From the NCBI GenBank assembly GCA_003313425.1, contig NHZP01000148.1, positions 1 through 35,566 on the forward strand: a stretch of 35,566 nt of DNA. Reading direction: 5' to 3'. Under the pieces are notes generated by a model. It had not been told where the DNA came from. It saw only the letters and a list, made by a program, of their open reading frames with translations, and made no database searches. Position 1 is the first letter of the stretch, and every line of letters starts with the position of its first letter. The stretch is from Pseudopyrenochaeta lycopersici. Lineage: Eukaryota > Ascomycota > Dothideomycetes > Pleosporales > Pseudopyrenochaetaceae. This document shows positions 19,041 through 29,515 of this stretch, piece after piece. Position numbers and translations under genes: made by a program.

Positions 19041-19120
19041 ATATACCGTGATATAATAGTACTAGAAAACAGGTGTTTGCAGAGAATTTCTGGGTGTGGG
19101 AATGCCAAGCTTTTAAAACT

Positions 19121-19228
19121 GATATCGATCGATATCGGTTTAAGGGAACCATCGATATCGATATCGGTTTAAGCCGAAAAACCTATATCGATATCGATAA
19201 TATCGATATAAGGCGAAATATCGATATC
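19121..19228. repeat. Right subterminal ATCGATAT repeats of hAT-2
   Basis: Includes two copies of TATCGATATCGGTTTAAG-like sequence and further ATCGATAT words, mirroring 16426-16517. Confidence 0.8.
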
Positions 19229-19244
19229 AGTTTGCCCATGTATG
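19216..19244 (-). repeat. hAT-2 right terminal inverted repeat
   Basis: Ends GTTTGCCCATGTATG; reverse complement of 16411-16439 with one mismatch. Confidence 0.95.
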
Positions 19245-19252
19245 TCTTAGAG
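19245..19252. repeat. hAT-2 target-site duplication, right copy
   Basis: TCTTAGAG, identical to 16403-16410. Confidence 0.93.
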
Positions 19253-19814
19253 AACATACCAAGAGCAGAACAAGTACATTTTGTCCAGCAAGACTTGCTC
19301 TCTCATGCTCAGCCGAAGAAGCTGCTCATCGGCCACCATGCACAAAAAGGCGACGACATCTTTGCATACCTGGTGCCAATGAGTGCCTTCCACAAAGTAG
19401 AGTTCTACATCGAGGACGCGCAGGGCTGCGCCAAAATCCATACAAGTACTGAAATGGTTGCGAACCATCGTATCCTCCATCCTTTCAATAGGACGTACCC
19501 GCGAGACCCCCGAACCATCACACAAGCCGATAGCGCTCGACTTGCACTGGTGGTGAAATGGTACTTCGTCTCTGCTGGGATAGTGCAGGCGCGTTTTCCT
19601 GAAGAAAGAAAGACTTTCGGCAAGCGCTTCTGCGCCGCGCTGCGGTATATCGCGAGCGAGTCGAAACCTGCTTCAGATCGGCCGTCGCACACAGGATTCA
19701 TGCAGCAACTACCTCCCAATCATACTGGCCGGAATCGGAGTGCAACAGGCATACACATCGATGAGAGCGACATTCAGTCGTCTCTTCTCCAGATGTATTC
19801 TCCGGCATCACCCT

Positions 19815-19935
19815 GTCAGATACAAGGAGAAGCATAGATGTACTGCATAGGATAGAGCTATCAATAGTAGGACCGATAACTACTTCTGTCTGCGGAACCT
19901 CCGGAAGCAGAGGAGATACTGTAGAGAAAAGCGAG
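19815..19935 (+). repeat. Dispersed repeat, copy A (inverted relative to 25576-25696)
   Basis: About 120 bp align with the reverse complement of 25576-25696 at roughly 80% by eye, including the shared words AATAGTAGGACCGATAACTA and GGAACCTCCGGAAGCAGAGG. It covers the last codons and 3' flank of the split host gene. The nature (solo LTR fragment, MITE remnant or segmental duplicate) is unresolved. Confidence 0.75.
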
Positions 19936-20154
19936 CCTTTTCTTGGGGCAGGTAGAATAATTACTCTGTTCAAGGTGCAAGTTTTCGCCTTTCCAGCATT
20001 ATTACACTGCTCGCATATGCTGAATATGTAATCCGTGCCCAGATTGTTCGGAAGGCTTTGATGATGGAGTCTTCGAACGCTTATTAGTGCCCCACAACAA
20101 TGAACATGACTGTTTGCCAAGATCATACTTACCACCCAAGTTACTGTCGAAGTC

Positions 20155-20162
20155 TATATAAG
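20155..20162 (+). promoter_or_regulatory. TATA box of the small gene at 20249
   Basis: TATATAAG, 87 bp before the ATG at 20249. Confidence 0.45.
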
Positions 20163-20248
20163 CGGGCATGATTGACAAATGAGCCTATTTGAGACGGGTG
20201 TGTGAGTCAGTCAGTCTCACGGGACAACTCCAGCTTTGAGACTACCCA

Positions 20249-20620
20249 ATGCCTTACGAACGTGGACCAAAATCGACGCCGAAGTGGACGCAAGCGGCGG
20301 CTACATTAGGCTACCGTGCGTGGCCTGAATCGAGGCACCAGGCCACAACACCGCTCGGGGAACGAATGGAAACTACCGACGATGAATGTATCTTCAGCTT
20401 CGACGAGGAGCTTGCACAGCAACAATACTATAACGTCTGGAGAGCCTCCATCGCCCCTTCCAACGACTTTCATATACCGTTTCGGGGTGGTTCTGGATCG
20501 ACTAGGGTGACTGAAGGACACTGGATCACCCATGCTCACTCGAGGTCACTTGTAGCATCACAGAAGATGTCAAATGGGAGGAAAGGGCTCATCATGAATC
20601 CATCTCTTCATCATTCTTGA
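20249..20620 (+). CDS. Small hypothetical protein
   Basis: 123 residues from ATG 20249, intron-less, with a good TATATAAG box upstream. The sequence is hydrophilic, with FSFDEELAQQQYYNVWRAS in the middle and a GGSGSTRVTEGHW segment. No signal peptide, membrane segment or known domain. The TATA spacing and even composition argue for a gene, but I recognise no family, so it may be lineage-specific. Confidence 0.45.
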   Translation: MPYERGPKSTPKWTQAAATLGYRAWPESRHQATTPLGERMETTDDECIFSFDEELAQQQYYNVWRASIAPSNDFHIPFRGGSGSTRVTEGHWITHAHSRSLVASQKMSNGRKGLIMNPSLHHS

Positions 20621-22963
20621 AGCACCAAATATCAGCAAGGGGATTGATGGATCGAGGTCGCCTCTTGGTTCTATACAATCATTTACTGGAACAACAAGTG
20701 TCAATCCCATCTCAAGCTGCTCAGATGGAGATGTCTCTGCGTGGTGCATCGAACGCGCTCTCGAGTTAGAAAGATGTCAAGCTTGAGCTCTCCCTTTCAG
20801 CCACAATGATTCGTTCGAGCAGATATATAGATCTGAATTCATTCATGTACACTCAACATTTTTGCAGTCAAGGTTAAATCTGTGTACCTGGAATCATCCT
20901 TCATAAAATATTTCGCGTAACCCATCTATGGCTGTTGGACTGAACTCACTGTAATTGGTCAAAGTGGTGAACTGATGATTCCATGAAGCGAATTCGGGGG
21001 GCTAACCCACGAGACATTCGTTTGCTTGCTCCCACGAAGCATAAGCTGGCAATTGAACGCTTGAGGATCGTTGTAATATCCTTTATTGACCTCATTCGAG
21101 CTTCAGTGACAACGACCAATGGCAGAGGCATTAGGAGCATTGGATGATGGAGCACTCGTCACCGTCTATTTATGCTGCATATGCAGTCTCATACTTGAGG
21201 AAGACGCAGCGAACTGCTCTTATTTCGAAGCAGACCCCTATCATCATAAAACCTCTGCGTCTATCAGTCCCACATATAACGCCATTTCTCGTCCATCAAT
21301 GTAAGCAGAGAGCTGAGATTAGGGTAAAGATAATCATCTTCTTGGTTCGGATGACTGGCCGAGATTCAGCTCTCCGCCAATGCCATTCGGCGGCGCACGC
21401 GGCTCATTGGTTATGCTGCTGACCTGGAGAACATCCAATTAACGCCTGCCTATACGAGACTTATTAGCATGTTTCGCCCCATGAAATAATAAGTCAGTCA
21501 GCCCGCTGGTGTACTGCATCAACCATCCTCGCAACTCGTGTACCATGGCCATATTCATTTCTCTTTCCATTGTACTTGGTAGGATGCCATCCTGATCAGT
21601 TCCACACATTTGTAACAGTGTCCAGTATCTGTGCTTCTCGAAAGCCTGAAATGTCATACCAGCTTGCAGTCTGTTGTGATCTAATACAAGCCGCTTTTGA
21701 CAGAGGACTGACTGCCACTAGGATCACGCCAGAGACCTTCACGAACTCTAACCTAATGAATCATCTGATTGGGTGGTATCTGCACATGGGGAAGTTCCTT
21801 TTAGAATGTGTGAAACTATCGATCGAAGGTTTCGGGGCATGGAAAGTACCATCGGAGGGAGTGAGGCAAACGGGTCCAAATGTACGTGTCAGATAAGAGG
21901 CATAAAAACTGAAGTACACGAATACTGCATCGTGGACGGTATCACCTATGTATCACCGATGTATCAGGTCTGTGTTTAAAAAGGAGAGAGAACAGAACCA
22001 ACGAACATAACAACCAACACCACCACGAAACGACAGAAAAATCAATAAATAAAAGAACCTGACCCCCATCAATTCTCATCCATTCTGACCAAAAGATTCA
22101 TTAAATTCTGACAGAACACCAAGAGCCCTTTTCTGTACACCGCTGAAAGACGAGGCTTTGTCGATCAGCACAAGATTTTGTATTTCAGGAAAGCCGGACT
22201 ATCGATGATGGAAACAAGAAAATAATTTGCTTAGCTACTATGGATGTGGGGAGGATTTGCAAAATAAGCTGCAACGTTGAACAAAGAGGTTGTATTGCTT
22301 TTTACCTTTGAGGCCAACATCGTTGTTGCATGGGTCTGCTTAGGGCCGCGACTCTACAATCGATGAATTATAATATTTTCTAAAGAGAATTCACAGCCCC
22401 CAAGACCTGTGCTGCTACTTTAGTCACTGGGGCCGCGGAAGCGCTCCTGCGGTGGAAAAGAGTAATCTGCTACACTCGCATATAGCTTGAGGCTGATGTT
22501 TGCTTTGCTTTCAATGCATGATACACCACAGTTACCTAGCTGTCTGATGATTGCTCTACTGCCCAGAGCGCCCATGCATGCGAAGATTGGCTGATCGAAT
22601 TCTGCTGACAACATTTACCTCTCCCGTTCTCTTCGCGCAGGGTGCATGACTAAGCACTTGTTGTTCAATTAACCATCGTCGCATGTGATACACGCGCCAT
22701 GAATACGCTGGTTCGAAGTCATATGCTTCCTACTGCACCATATGCTCATGCGGGTTCGCACATAGCTTCTACATGCTTTTAGTCTGGTCTTTCACAAGCA
22801 CTTCAACTTATCGCAGCTGCACGTATATTTATAGGCTTTATGCATATAGCAGTGCCCATCAATGAGAGAGCTCCTCGCCAGATTTGCGCTGCTTAACTAG
22901 TCTGCTGTAAACCAACATCTTCATTCATTGCTACCTTACGGTCCCCTACGACAACAACTGGGC
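20621..22963. other. Long intergenic stretch, no supportable gene
   Basis: Frames are short and lack domains. 21980-22080 is strongly C+A-rich with few T (AACATAACAACCAACACCAC), a strand-asymmetric low-complexity patch. TATTTATA at 22825-22832 probably belongs to the downstream gene. No tRNA or array seen. Confidence 0.45.
22825..22832 (+). promoter_or_regulatory. TATA-like box of the gene at 22964
   Basis: TATTTATA, about 132 bp before the ATG at 22964, comparable to the spacing before the reductase gene. Confidence 0.35.
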
Positions 22964-23596
22964 ATGGCGGCTCCAGACGCCACTTTATCAAAGGATCCAG
23001 TCCAACGGCTCTACCTCCTTTCCCTCCCAGCAGAGCTGAGAAATCAGATCTGGGAGCACACACTAGGTGGTACGGTGTTCGAAGTGTACTGCTGGCCAAG
23101 CTACGATACTAGGAAGATGGCAAGCAGGATCCTCAATCGACGGAAGAACTTCCTGGGCCTTCTCCGGACATGCCATCAAATATATAGCGAAGCAAGACTG
23201 TTCCCGTTCAAGTCTAATGCTTTTCGCATCAAGAGCGAGGATGGAATCCCTGCGTTTCTGAACAGATTCGAGGCACCAGAGCGAGGAGCAATTGCCGAGT
23301 TGCACTTGGTTACCCTGGGTGCAGCGCACATGGTGGAGGGCTTGAGCTACTTTCCAAAGACCATGCCGGATCTCCTGGCTCTTCAAAGACTTCCTGGGCT
23401 CAGGAGACTATGTATTGAGGTTCGAATGAAGTCAGGCTGTCGGTGCTGCAGGCTTGGCAACTGCAACAGTTGGAGTCTGGACATAGGGCTCGTCGAGAAG
23501 AATCTGAGGGAACATGTAGCAAAAGAGAACCCGCGTGTGGAGGTTGTGTTTAGGCGCTCGTTTTTTGCATCACTCGCTGCATCGCAAGTACTTTGA
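22964..23596 (+). CDS. 2EXR/DUF7730-type fungal protein
   Basis: 210 residues from ATG 22964; the open frame extends to a TTG at 22928, but no earlier ATG exists. It has the family layout of a short leader, LYLLSLPAELRNQIWEHTL (2EXR core, about residues 17-35), then LLRTCHQIYSEARLFPFKSNAF (about 65-90), which is the standard second block of such proteins. A Cys cluster CRCCRLGNC lies near residue 170. No signal peptide or membrane span. It is only distantly similar to the 9.9-kb protein, so it is not part of that paralogue pair. Role unknown. Confidence 0.78.
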   Translation: MAAPDATLSKDPVQRLYLLSLPAELRNQIWEHTLGGTVFEVYCWPSYDTRKMASRILNRRKNFLGLLRTCHQIYSEARLFPFKSNAFRIKSEDGIPAFLNRFEAPERGAIAELHLVTLGAAHMVEGLSYFPKTMPDLLALQRLPGLRRLCIEVRMKSGCRCCRLGNCNSWSLDIGLVEKNLREHVAKENPRVEVVFRRSFFASLAASQVL

Positions 23597-24131
23597 CCAT
23601 GGCCTGTGGTACGGCCTGTAGCACCCTCATCTTTAAGCCCTGTAGTTTGCGTCGCAATAACCCTCGCGTTGATTCTACACTACGTCACAAGCTGTATGCG
23701 GGTTCGACAATTGGTATACCATGTGATCAGCATTCAGCCTGTTCTATATCGCAGTATAGCACGCAGGATCCGGTGACGAAAAAGGGTAATGTGACAAGCT
23801 ATTCGTGGATTTAACAAACTGAGAAGATCTGGGAGGCTAGGTGTGATTCTTGGCGTGGCAATCTACCATAGCACAGAATGCCTTTGCGACATTCTTCTGC
23901 TTTGTGCAATCTTGATGCACGCTTATAAAGTTGTTGCAGGTGGCCACAGGGCAGCTCAGGTTTCTGTCATTCCGATGCAGTCATGTACCGTTCCTGGACT
24001 AGCCTTGCGCTAAATCTATCCATAAAGAGCTATCTCCTTCTTGGAGCATATGCGCCTGTCTACATGCCCTGAGCAAGACCGTTTTATCGAGCTGCGCTTC
24101 GCAAGGGAAAAGTCGAAGGATTTCAGGCACT
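23597..24131. other. Intergenic between convergent genes
   Basis: Nothing recognisable; short frames only. Confidence 0.45.
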
Positions 24132-24825
24132 TTAATTTGAAGGGAGAAGCGATTCTAACACCCTCATTTCAGGGTCTGACAGCATCGCCACGTCCCGCAT
24201 TATGCGATCAAATGCCTCTTTCTTGCGCCAAATAACCGCAGAGTAGGATATACCGAAAAGTACAAATCCAGGGTCAGCCTGAGACCAAAGCGGATTGTGC
24301 AGTCTGATCGACGCGGTCGGATACAACCTGCAGAACTCGGTCAGCGACAAAGGATATCTGGTGTCTGCAGGTGTTCGAGAGCAGGGCTGAGAGCTGCAAA
24401 TAGAGGCCTTCAAATACCGGTGCGTATTCCCGATTCTTCAAGTCGTTTAGGACTTGCCAACAGCGCTGCCCCGCGGGAATTCCGTGGTAGTCCTCGAAGA
24501 AGATGGTATTGTATTGAAACTCCAGCCCATGGGCTTCCTTGTAAAGCAAGTGGCTGACATATTGGATTTGGTTGAAGCACGGACGATCGCTTGTGCTTCC
24601 GACTGGGGAGTAGCAAGCAGAGACGACATAGTGAAAAAGTCTCGACATAGCACACGTCCCTTTGCTTTTGCACGTGAATCCGCGTAGTTTGCCGGACGTT
24701 CGCAGATACGGCCGACTCCATTCTCGTCTGTCTTTAAGGTGAGGCCATGAGGCGCTATAAGAAACGTAAGCGTAGATGTGATCTCGCAGCTCCCTTGGCA
24801 GCCTTTCCAATGGTGAAGCAGTCAT
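24132..24825 (-). pseudogene. Frameshifted 2EXR paralogue of the 9.9-kb gene
   Basis: From ATG 24825, MTASPLERLPRELRDHIYAYV starts a 2EXR domain, followed by FNQIQYVSHLLYKEAHGLEF, which aligns with LNQLKYVCRQLHDETKGLDL of the 9897-10721 gene. This frame meets a stop at 24274-24276. The family's next block (RLHNPLWSQADPGFVLFG, compare VHIPYWSQADPNFVLRG) is in the +1 frame and ends at 24132. The switch must fall around 24310-24410. I tested GT-AG introns here: pairs with the right phase had weak donors or were too short. So a one-base indel is more likely, making this a pseudogene or an assembly error. Confidence 0.75.
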
Positions 24826-25575
24826 TCCGCGGGCATCATCAGCCTACTCCAGCCAGTCGTCGGGATGTCTAATGTCCTTCCGCCCTACTTTATGACTTGC
24901 CGCAGTTCTCACTGTAGTGCTGGCATTTTTCGCTCTTGATAACGTAGTGAGATGATCAACCTGATACAAGAAATGAGCAATCAAGCTGCGAAATTGTCTT
25001 ACAGTTTATGTGAGGAACTCATCATGATTTTATTGGCTCTCCTGGCCCTGTGAGATTCTTGGCCTAGAGTTGTCCTTGGAGCCACCTTGTCCGAAGACGA
25101 ACGTTTGGCCAGGGTAGCGTCCCTATTCGAGTCGCATGTGTTCAAAAGCCTGCCAAATTCAAAGCGGGTATCCTACCGCATACGCTCGCATAGATCGTAT
25201 AAATGGGCTGACGCACCGCACAAGCTCTGAGTTCAATGTAGGTAGTGATACAACAAGCATCGTGTAGCCACTCAAGCATACATGGTATAGAGTGTCCGTA
25301 ATTTCATTCCATTCCGTTCCTTCACACGAATTGAGCTTACCCAAGAACGTGTTCGTGACTATTGAAGCATTACGACCGCCTGTCGTGACAGTCCAGACCG
25401 TACTCACACAGATCCGAATAGACGATCAGGATGGGATGAAGGTTGTGGACTGCGGCACAGCCATGGCTTCAGTCCTAATGTCAGATAAAATGCTGAAATA
25501 CGCTTAGCAGAAATTGATAATTGCGATGATGGATTGTGTGTGTTGATCATGATTGTATCGATTGTTGAGTTCTGT

Positions 25576-25696
25576 CTCCTGCTTTCTTCTATAGCTCCTC
25601 TGCTTCCGGAGGTTCCGTGGACTAGTAATAGTTATCGGTCCTACTATTTATCGCCCTTTCCTATGCAGTACTTCTGAGCTTCTCCCTACACCTGAC
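25576..25696 (-). repeat. Dispersed repeat, copy B
   Basis: Reverse complement matches 19815-19935. Just outside, 25563 begins TGTTGAGTTC, which resembles an LTR start, but I found no matching CA end or second LTR. Confidence 0.75.
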
Positions 25697-26439
25697 ACCT
25701 AGATGCTCATCTGATCTCGCTTTACCATGCGTACAAAGTCTCTCCCACTTTGGCTTACTTAGCACCAGTTGTCGTGTCATAAGTCAGCCGTGTAACGGGC
25801 AAAGCGGGAATGCCAGGTGCAGTCAAGGTGATCCACAGACATCTGACGCATCACTTCCAGACGTAAATAAGCCAGATGAACAGCAGCATAATGCGTCGTT
25901 GACTTGACATCTAGGGGCAATGCTGCAAAGATTCACATGTCACATGATGGCATGATGATCGAAGACATCTCTAGAGCGTTGAATTGCTTACAGATAAGCA
26001 GCTTAAGGATTTCAGGAACAGGTGGCAGCGAGGAAAGATAACGACGGCCAACCAAGTCATCTGGATCCGGACTTACTTGCCCCTTTTTGCGCCACCGTAA
26101 GCGCTATCAGATATAGGCTGATGTGAGAGACAAAGCTGAGACGTACTATGTGGACCTCACTCAGAGCCAGGAGGGATTAAACTTCCCCTGCAGGGATACA
26201 ACCATGCGGACTGTGGGCGTGGTGTGAGGCACGATCGACTTGGTGGGTGGCTATGTTATCGACTAGGCATGATCGAGTTGCCAAGACGGTGAAGAAAGCC
26301 TGAGGAGAGGCTTTTGGGAGGCATCTGCTGTGGCAAAGGGACAAGTTTGCTGACGTCAATCATTCTGCTGCCTGTTAACATCGCCCGGAATTGTGGTCCC
26401 GTTGTTTGAGTGAGGCGACCAAGGGGCCTTGAGCAGTAC

Positions 26440-26446
26440 TATAAAG
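26440..26446 (+). promoter_or_regulatory. TATA box of the gene at 26592
   Basis: TATAAAG, about 146 bp before the ATG at 26592. Confidence 0.4.
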
Positions 26447-26591
26447 AGCCTCGACAACAGTCCTATACAGTACCATCCAAACTCTTTGCTGGCTTGGAAA
26501 GCTCCTAACTTTCATCTTGTCTCAAGGATCGCACCGTACTTTGTACCGACCCCGTCGTCTCCGCCCGCAACAACTTGCCGGCCCTACCGCA

Positions 26592-27492
26592 ATGGACAAC
26601 ACGATGACGTCCGTGTGCTTCAGGGAGAATACATGCAACACCAGCCCAACGAAGGCGACCACAATGTCTCCAGAGGATCGTTTTCCGAATGTGACTGCCG
26701 GAGACCCAGTATCGGCCAAATGCCCAACATGGAAGGGCTCAGGATCTGTTGAATCAACGGAGCCCGACGCAGAGCAATCTACATCGCCTAAATCCGGGCC
26801 GTGGACATCAACCAAGCAGTTCGACAAGTATCATCAACTCCCCGACCGCCATCTCCTCTCCCAGTACCTCATCGCGACTTTGTGCACTGCATGCCCCCGG
26901 AGCCCCTACGTATCGCAAATTCTCTATCTTTACCGCAGGAAGCATCGAAATGGGCAAAGCCGTACAATGGCAACCGCTAATGGTTCAGATGCTCGGCCAC
27001 CTACCCATAACCGTAAACAATCCGCGTAGGGGCCACTGGGATCCCGACGTCACCCCAGAAGCCAAGGACGAAGCTTTCCGACGACAAGTAGAGTGGGAGC
27101 TAGGCGCAATGGAGCAGGCAGATGTAATTTGTTTCTTCTTCGACGTCAACACGTTGAGTCCCGTGACGATGCTGGAGCTGGGGCTCTGGGCGGCTTCAGA
27201 CAAGGTGGTTGTGTGCTGTGATCCGCGGTTCTGGCGAGGGGGAAATGTGCACATTGTCTGTAAACGGTATGGGATTCCTCTAGTGGAGAACTTTGAGGAG
27301 TTGGTGCCGGCGATCGAAAAAATGCTGGTTCAGAAGGGTATGCAACTTGACGAGCAAGGCGACCTGGTGGGGGCGAATGTGCACACGGAGAAGTCAAAGC
27401 CAGTCAAAAAGTCCATTCTGGAGAAGGAGAATACCGATTTGCTGAAGCAGGTTGCAGACATGCAGGCACAGCTGATGCAGTTGAGTGGATGA
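26592..27492 (+). CDS. Nucleoside 2-deoxyribosyltransferase-like protein, two exons
   Basis: Exon 1 26592-26827 and exon 2 26865-27492, 287 residues. Residues 1-80 are Ser/Thr-rich and disordered. From about 95 to 225 lies the nucleoside 2-deoxyribosyltransferase-like fold: YRKFSIFTAGSIEMGKAVQW (nucleotide-binding start), PITVNNPRRGHWDP, EWELGAMEQADVICFFFD, and SPVTMLELGLWA with Glu183 in the position of the family's nucleophile. The end (about 260-287) is a short coiled coil (LEKENTDLLKQVADMQAQ). The family transfers or hydrolyses deoxyribose on nucleosides; substrate unknown. The domain frame has no ATG of its own before the fold, so an upstream exon is needed; the 37-bp GTATCA...CCCAG intron is the only simple solution but is unusually short. 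The N-terminus is therefore less certain than the domain. Confidence 0.8.
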
Positions 27493-28099
27493 TTGCTCCT
27501 CAGCGTCATTGACGATCTGCCAACGAAGCGCATAGACCTCTTAAAAACGGAACGCGGCATGTGCGATTGTTATCAATGTTGTAAGACTAGTAAGCACGAG
27601 AGCCTATCCAAACAGCCGTCAATCACGTGTAAGTTAGTGGTTATAAAAAGCCGATCGAACAAGTCGTTTGTAAGAATTCTCTTCAAGGGCGCCAACGTTC
27701 AGGGACCATGATTCTCTTAGATCATGAGAAGTTAGGTATTCGATAGGCCGATGTGGTCTTTTGGCGTATGAGGGGATATAGAGGTTGTGCGTGACTTATG
27801 GGAGCGTTAATCAGATTTTTGTTCTATGTCACCAGATTCCGTACCTATGATGATGAAGTATATTCGACATAGACTTGTCGTTCTTCAGCTACTGTAACGC
27901 CCAGAGCTACTTAACCATCTACTTGTGCTTACAAGATGTACGAGACAATCCAACAAAGCTTGAGGTCAAAGGAGACACAGCATTCAAACTCGTAACATTC
28001 GTGCACTACAAATAGACATTAGATTTTGAGGTAGCAATCACAGTCGGATCCGCTTTCGAGGCACGAGCCGCATAACGTGCGAGGCTTAAGGTCTGGGTC
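27493..28099. other. Intergenic, nothing seen
   Basis: Short frames only, no repeat or RNA gene recognised. Confidence 0.45.
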
Positions 28100-29029
28100 T
28101 CAGATGGCTTCCCAAACGCAGAAGCGGAATACAAAGCTAGCGGGTCGGCTGTTAGAGCGCTGCCGCGATCTGAAATCCGTAACCGCCGAGGGCATTGGGT
28201 CCTGCTGGATGAGCGGATGCTCGGTCTGCTCTGGTGGAATGCTCAGTGCAAGATCAACATCGACACAAGAGGTATAGTATTCGTCCCTCCCATTGGGGTA
28301 AGTAGGGTCTTTCCCAGGCGCGTTCGGCCACTGCCACACCCAGTACATTGTGTAAGATTGTCGACTTGGACGTCGTCAGGTATTCTGACGTCCGTTTCGC
28401 ACAACAACTCGTGCTCACTCCCAGGTTGTCCCGGCAGGGGGTTGGGCGTTTGCTCTTTCCGGGTGTCTGCAGCAATTGCGTTATTCCCAAGTTGGTAGCA
28501 CCTTCCATCGTCGAAGTTCTGAGTGGTAAGGAGAACACCACGCGCATCACCGCCAGAACCGTCACGGGTCCATTTCAGCACGTCGAGTAGGACCTCTTCT
28601 TGGAGAGGCTGTTGGGTGCCAAATACAAAGACCGTGCCACCTTTCTCCGGCTTGCCCAGCAGGTTCTTTCCGCCATTTTGGGATTGTGGCATGTCCGTTC
28701 TCTGCATATCGCATTGCGATCATCCCACCAGGCACGGTCTGCAAGCGAGGATAGTTGACAGTCTGGTGTGCAATGCGCTGAGAGGGATGACAGAGAAGAT
28801 CTGTGTGAGCCACAAATGGTGGCTGCCGTTCCAAGGGTGGAATCAACCATACGTCGGCATTTTGATCGAAGTGAGCGACGCCTTTATCTACAAAACCGCG
28901 AGGATAGCCGTACCCTGCCATGAAAGATCCGTTGGACGCAATGTTCGACAGCTGTTCCACCCACGAATGCGCACCAGCCAGCTTGACAAAGACTAACAGT
29001 AGGGACGCAATGGCTTGAGAAGGATGCAT
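28100..29029 (-). pseudogene. Secreted DUF7492-like protein gene with two frameshifts
   Basis: From ATG 29029: signal peptide of about 20 residues, then mature HSWVEQLSNI, with His21 as predicted new N-terminus, as in copper histidine-brace proteins. Family blocks follow: MAGYGYPRGF, LLCHPSQRI, YPRLQTVPGGMIAMRYAENGHATIP. Then the family sequence moves to the +1 frame (GKPEKGGTVFVFGTQQP, LLDVLKWTRDGSGGDARGVLL, FDDGRCYQLG) and returns at MYWVWQWPNAPGKDPTYPNG to the first frame, ending at 28100. The first break fits one extra A in an AAAA run near 28675; the second fits an extra CA at about 28349. No introns explain either. The family name is from memory; the link to LPMO-type copper chemistry is inference. 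The first frame stops at 28562, giving only a 155-residue product. Confidence 0.82.
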
Positions 29030-29515
29030 CGTGTAGAGTCAGCCAACGTGGGTCCACGAGGGAGGCTGGCGGCGTGTGAGTGACAGGATGTACAAACTCT
29101 ACAGCTATGGCCGCGGCGGCTTTTAAGGCACAACATATCCACACTGGTGAGCATGATCAGATTGGAGAATTCTTCCATTGAATGACGTGAATGACCAAGC
29201 GGTTGTTCGATATGTTTTCGTGATAGTCGTCACGTCGGTCATTGTCCACGTTCGCTATGCCGGACGCTCAGATCGGAAAAGCTGCTGTGAAGGGGTGAGC
29301 CGTTAAGTTCAGCGCCACTTGGAGCAGCACCATCTGCTTGGAGGTCAGCCGATCCTGTATGAGGACGGACGTTCGCATGAATTTTGCAGCAAGAAGCAGT
29401 ACAAGCAGTATAAGCAGCATAAGTAGTATAAGCAGTATAAGCAGTATCCTGGGCGTCCACATCTCTATAGGCATAACGCAACAAATTCATTCAATCCCCA
29501 AAGTCTAACCATAAA

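Larger units (their letters stand above)
16411..19244 (-). mobile_element. Complete hAT DNA transposon (hAT-2) inserted in a host gene
   Basis: A 2834-bp element with 29-bp inverted repeats (one mismatch) and a perfect 8-bp target duplication. It encodes a three-exon transposase on the minus strand. Both ends contain dense ATCGATATCGAT repeats, and the right end also has a 20-bp tandem repeat upstream of the transposase start. It is unrelated to hAT-1 in its ends and in protein sequence, so two hAT families have been active here. An in-frame TAA in exon 2 may make it non-autonomous. Confidence 0.95.
16108..19837 (+). pseudogene. Host hypothetical gene split by hAT-2
   Basis: The left part (16108-16410, 101 codons from ATG, ending ...AIYLLE) and the right part (19253-19837, beginning NIPRAEQVHFVQQ and ending at TAG) flank the transposon. 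Without the element and one target duplication the codons join exactly (GAG followed by AAC), giving 295 residues and no intron. The N-terminal third is Ser/Thr- and basic-rich; the C-terminal part looks globular (KKLLIGHHAQKGDDIFAYL, HKVEFYIEDAQGCAKIHTS, RLALVVKWYFVSAG). No family is recognised. In this genome copy the left frame runs into the transposon and stops at 16444-16446, so the gene is presumably inactivated. Strains lacking the insertion should carry an intact gene. Confidence 0.8.
24826..26591. other. Intergenic with one dispersed repeat
   Basis: No supportable gene. It contains repeat copy B (25576-25696) and, near its end, the TATA box of the downstream gene. Confidence 0.45.

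Noticed and set aside
25563..25700. TGTTG... start interpreted as a complete LTR
   Set aside because: No matching CA end, no second LTR, no primer-binding site and no target duplication could be found.
29393..29450. Regularly repeated 9-bp units that might suggest a CRISPR-like array
   Set aside because: Units are contiguous without spacers and the genome is eukaryotic; this is an ordinary minisatellite.
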